Source of the DNA: Clostridiaceae bacterium
GTDB lineage: Bacteria > Bacillota > Clostridia > Lachnospirales > Lachnospiraceae
DNA length: 64,000 nucleotides
Direction: 5' to 3'
Assembly (NCBI GenBank): GCA_910575795.1
Contig: CAJTGE010000022.1
Span: 26,420 to 90,419, forward strand
Shown: positions 62,693-64,000 of the stretch, piece after piece
Layout: the number at the start of each line of letters is the position of its first letter
Numbering within the stretch: position 1 is the stretch's first letter
The notes under the pieces: model-generated
Told to the model about the DNA's origin: nothing
What the model saw: the letters and a program-made list of their open reading frames with translations, nothing else
Database searches by the model: none
Position numbers and translations under genes: made by a program

Positions 62693-63004
62693 TCACCCCT
62701 TCTTCCATCCATCGTACCAAAACTGCACAGCCAGGGCCAGAATCGGCGCGGCAATTGTTGCAATGACGCTGCAGGCATTGCTGGAGACATTAAACTTCCA
62801 TAAAAGAAAGATTACGATGGCAGCGACAATGAGAACACCAAGAAGAGGGCCCCAGAATTTAAGAAGGCGTATTCGGTCGCTCTCTTGCTGGCGGAGGCGG
62901 ACCAGGGGGGAAGCCTCTCCGGCAAATTGTTCGATTTTTTTGTTCTGCCAGATGATACGCCGGATATGGTTAATTGTTTTTAATTCATAACTCAAACTTC
63001 CCAC
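62693..63004 (-). CDS. Small membrane protein, 103 aa, possibly 5'-truncated
   Basis: The protein reads from GTG 63004 (GSLSYELKTINHIRRIIWQ), has a charged stretch LVRLRQQESDRIRLLKF, a membrane segment at about 51-70 (PLLGVLIVAAIVIFLLW) and a second at about 75-93 (ACSVIATIAAPILALAVQFW), ending in GWKKG. No family is recognised. No ribosome site was found before the GTG, and the presumed end of an IS4-type element lies within about 15 bp, so the true N-terminus may have been cut off by the insertion. Location at the end of the mobile-element cluster agrees with this. Confidence 0.5.
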   Translation of the reverse strand: MGSLSYELKTINHIRRIIWQNKKIEQFAGEASPLVRLRQQESDRIRLLKFWGPLLGVLIVAAIVIFLLWKFNVSSNACSVIATIAAPILALAVQFWYDGWKKG

Positions 63005-63124
63005 ACCGATTGGTGTGCTGAACCTTGAAAAATCAATACTTTAGTCCATAAAAAAGGCACAAACCTGCACTTGATGGTATAATTGAATTACGAATAACAA
63101 TCACACAGCAAGGAGATTTATGCC

Positions 63125-64000
63125 ATGTCAAGTATACCATATAATGCTGAAAACGGAAATGAGATTTCTAGCTCTGTCACAAATTTTATGAACAAATTCC
63201 AAGTCGGAAAGCTTCTTTTCAAATGCAACGCTGGAAAAACGAAAGGGCTCCCGGTAATCGAAGTGTTTCGATACCTGTTCTGTCTCATTTTCTCCGATCG
63301 AAGCATGTATATGCAGCGGAAAACGGGTATATTTGACGGTTCGTTCTGTAAAAATACCGTTTATCGCTTTCTCAATAACACAAAGATTAACTGGTCTCGG
63401 TTCACAACTTTGCTTTCTAGCCAGGTAATTAACGTTTTTATGAAGCCGCTTACGGACGAGCGCCGTAAAGATGTCTTCATTATTGATGACAGCCTGTTTG
63501 ACCGTTCCCGTTCAAAGAAAACGGAACTTCTGGCGAAAGTCTTTGACCACTGCTCTATGAAGTACAAGAGCGGTTACCGTATGCTGACACTTGGATGGTC
63601 CGATGGGAACTCATTTGTTCCGATCAACCATTGCCTTCTGTCGGCAGCCGACGACAAAAATCTGCTCTGCAAGCCTGCCAGCTTCGATGGACGCTCTCTT
63701 GCCGGAAAACGGCGAAAAGAATCCAGACGAAAAGCAACAGAAGTCATGGTTGACCTGGTCAGAGCAGCACAATCATCTGGGGCTTGTGCAAAATATGTTC
63801 TGTTCGACAGTTGGTTTTCATCACCAAAGACCATTACTGTATTAAAGACAGGCTGTAAATTAGACACAATCGCAATGGTTAAGAAAAGCAGTAAAATCAA
63901 ATATGGCTATCAAGATGGCAAATACAACATCAAAGAAATCTATAAACAGTGCAGAAAACGCAGAGGCCGCTCCAAATATCTGCTTTCCATTGACGTAACC
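63125..64000 (+). CDS. IS4-family transposase (3' end beyond window)
   Basis: From ATG 63125 (AAGGAG about 11 nt upstream) a frame of 292 codons runs off the window. It has VFRYLFCLIFSDRSMYMQ, an IS4-type N1 block VFIIDDSLFDRSRSKKTELL with the first catalytic Asp, TLGWSDGNSFVPINHCLLSA, and the second Asp in YVLFDSWFSSPKTI. The C-terminal Glu block would lie beyond the edge. Low GC relative to the cobalamin genes fits a mobile origin. The element's left end is probably near 63017, just before GCTGAACCTTGAAAAATC. Confidence 0.88.
   Translation, partial: MSSIPYNAENGNEISSSVTNFMNKFQVGKLLFKCNAGKTKGLPVIEVFRYLFCLIFSDRSMYMQRKTGIFDGSFCKNTVYRFLNNTKINWSRFTTLLSSQVINVFMKPLTDERRKDVFIIDDSLFDRSRSKKTELLAKVFDHCSMKYKSGYRMLTLGWSDGNSFVPINHCLLSAADDKNLLCKPASFDGRSLAGKRRKESRRKATEVMVDLVRAAQSSGACAKYVLFDSWFSSPKTITVLKTGCKLDTIAMVKKSSKIKYGYQDGKYNIKEIYKQCRKRRGRSKYLLSIDVT

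Overview
The window looks like a GC-rich chromosome segment of an anaerobic Firmicute, most likely a gut Lachnospiraceae (Clostridium cluster XIVa type). Supporting signs are strong AGGAGG ribosome sites, a T-box leader on tyrS, an anaerobic-type late cobalamin pathway (CbiC, CbiP/CobQ, CbiB), a FapA-family protein, a Cys/Gly-rich 'high-cysteine' protein, a GPH-type sugar symporter and many AraC/PucR/MerR regulators. The genus call is inference from gene content, not a search.

Layout. 1-5602: a nucleoid-associated protein cut by the window edge, a 566-residue membrane protein, two unrecognised genes behind a good promoter, and a NifX-like/DUF134 pair. 5724-7953: a MATE exporter and its overlapping MerR regulator behind a promoter with the 19-bp spacer typical of MerR control. 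8074-15657: a nine-gene late cobalamin operon (cobT, cobU, cobS, a second CobU-like P-loop gene, cbiB, cobD-like, cobQ/cbiP, cbiC). 15746-17801: Cys-rich protein, AI-2E-type permease, small conserved protein. 18117-21273: precorrin-2 dehydrogenase, hemC and a fused cobA-hemD, supplying tetrapyrrole precursor to the cobalamin and siroheme branches. 21281-28695: two abutting MITE-like elements, a PHP phosphoesterase, FapA, mfd and pth. 29200-34382: a two-component system with a class D beta-lactamase-like gene between regulator and kinase, then a glycosidase-like lipoprotein gene broken by two single-base frameshifts. 34432-37002: T-box, tyrS, and a short cis-prenyltransferase. 37442-37706: a compact locus resembling a type I toxin-antitoxin pair. 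37934-49145: a Dpp-type importer, two M29/NicX-like paralogues, an M20 hydrolase and a PucR regulator. 49151-54944: AraC regulator divergent from a GH2 beta-galactosidase and a GPH symporter. 55109-64000: a second AraC gene, a DHFR-like reductase, and a mobile-element-rich end (IS66 tnpC, AAA-ATPase/PD-(D/E)XK protein, two further transposases).

Three families of short inverted repeats are scattered between genes: family A (ends ATGTACTC...GAGTACAT, six copies of 50-162 bp), family B (GTAACAGTTCAG...CTGAACTGTTAC), and family C (CTAGAGCGTGTTTGAAAA ends, two copies sharing one CTAG). They sit inside operons as well as between them, and create false upstream extensions of several reading frames.

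No tRNA, rRNA, CRISPR array, cobalamin riboswitch or replication origin was recognised. Domain and family names come from reading the proteins by eye and from memory of the families.
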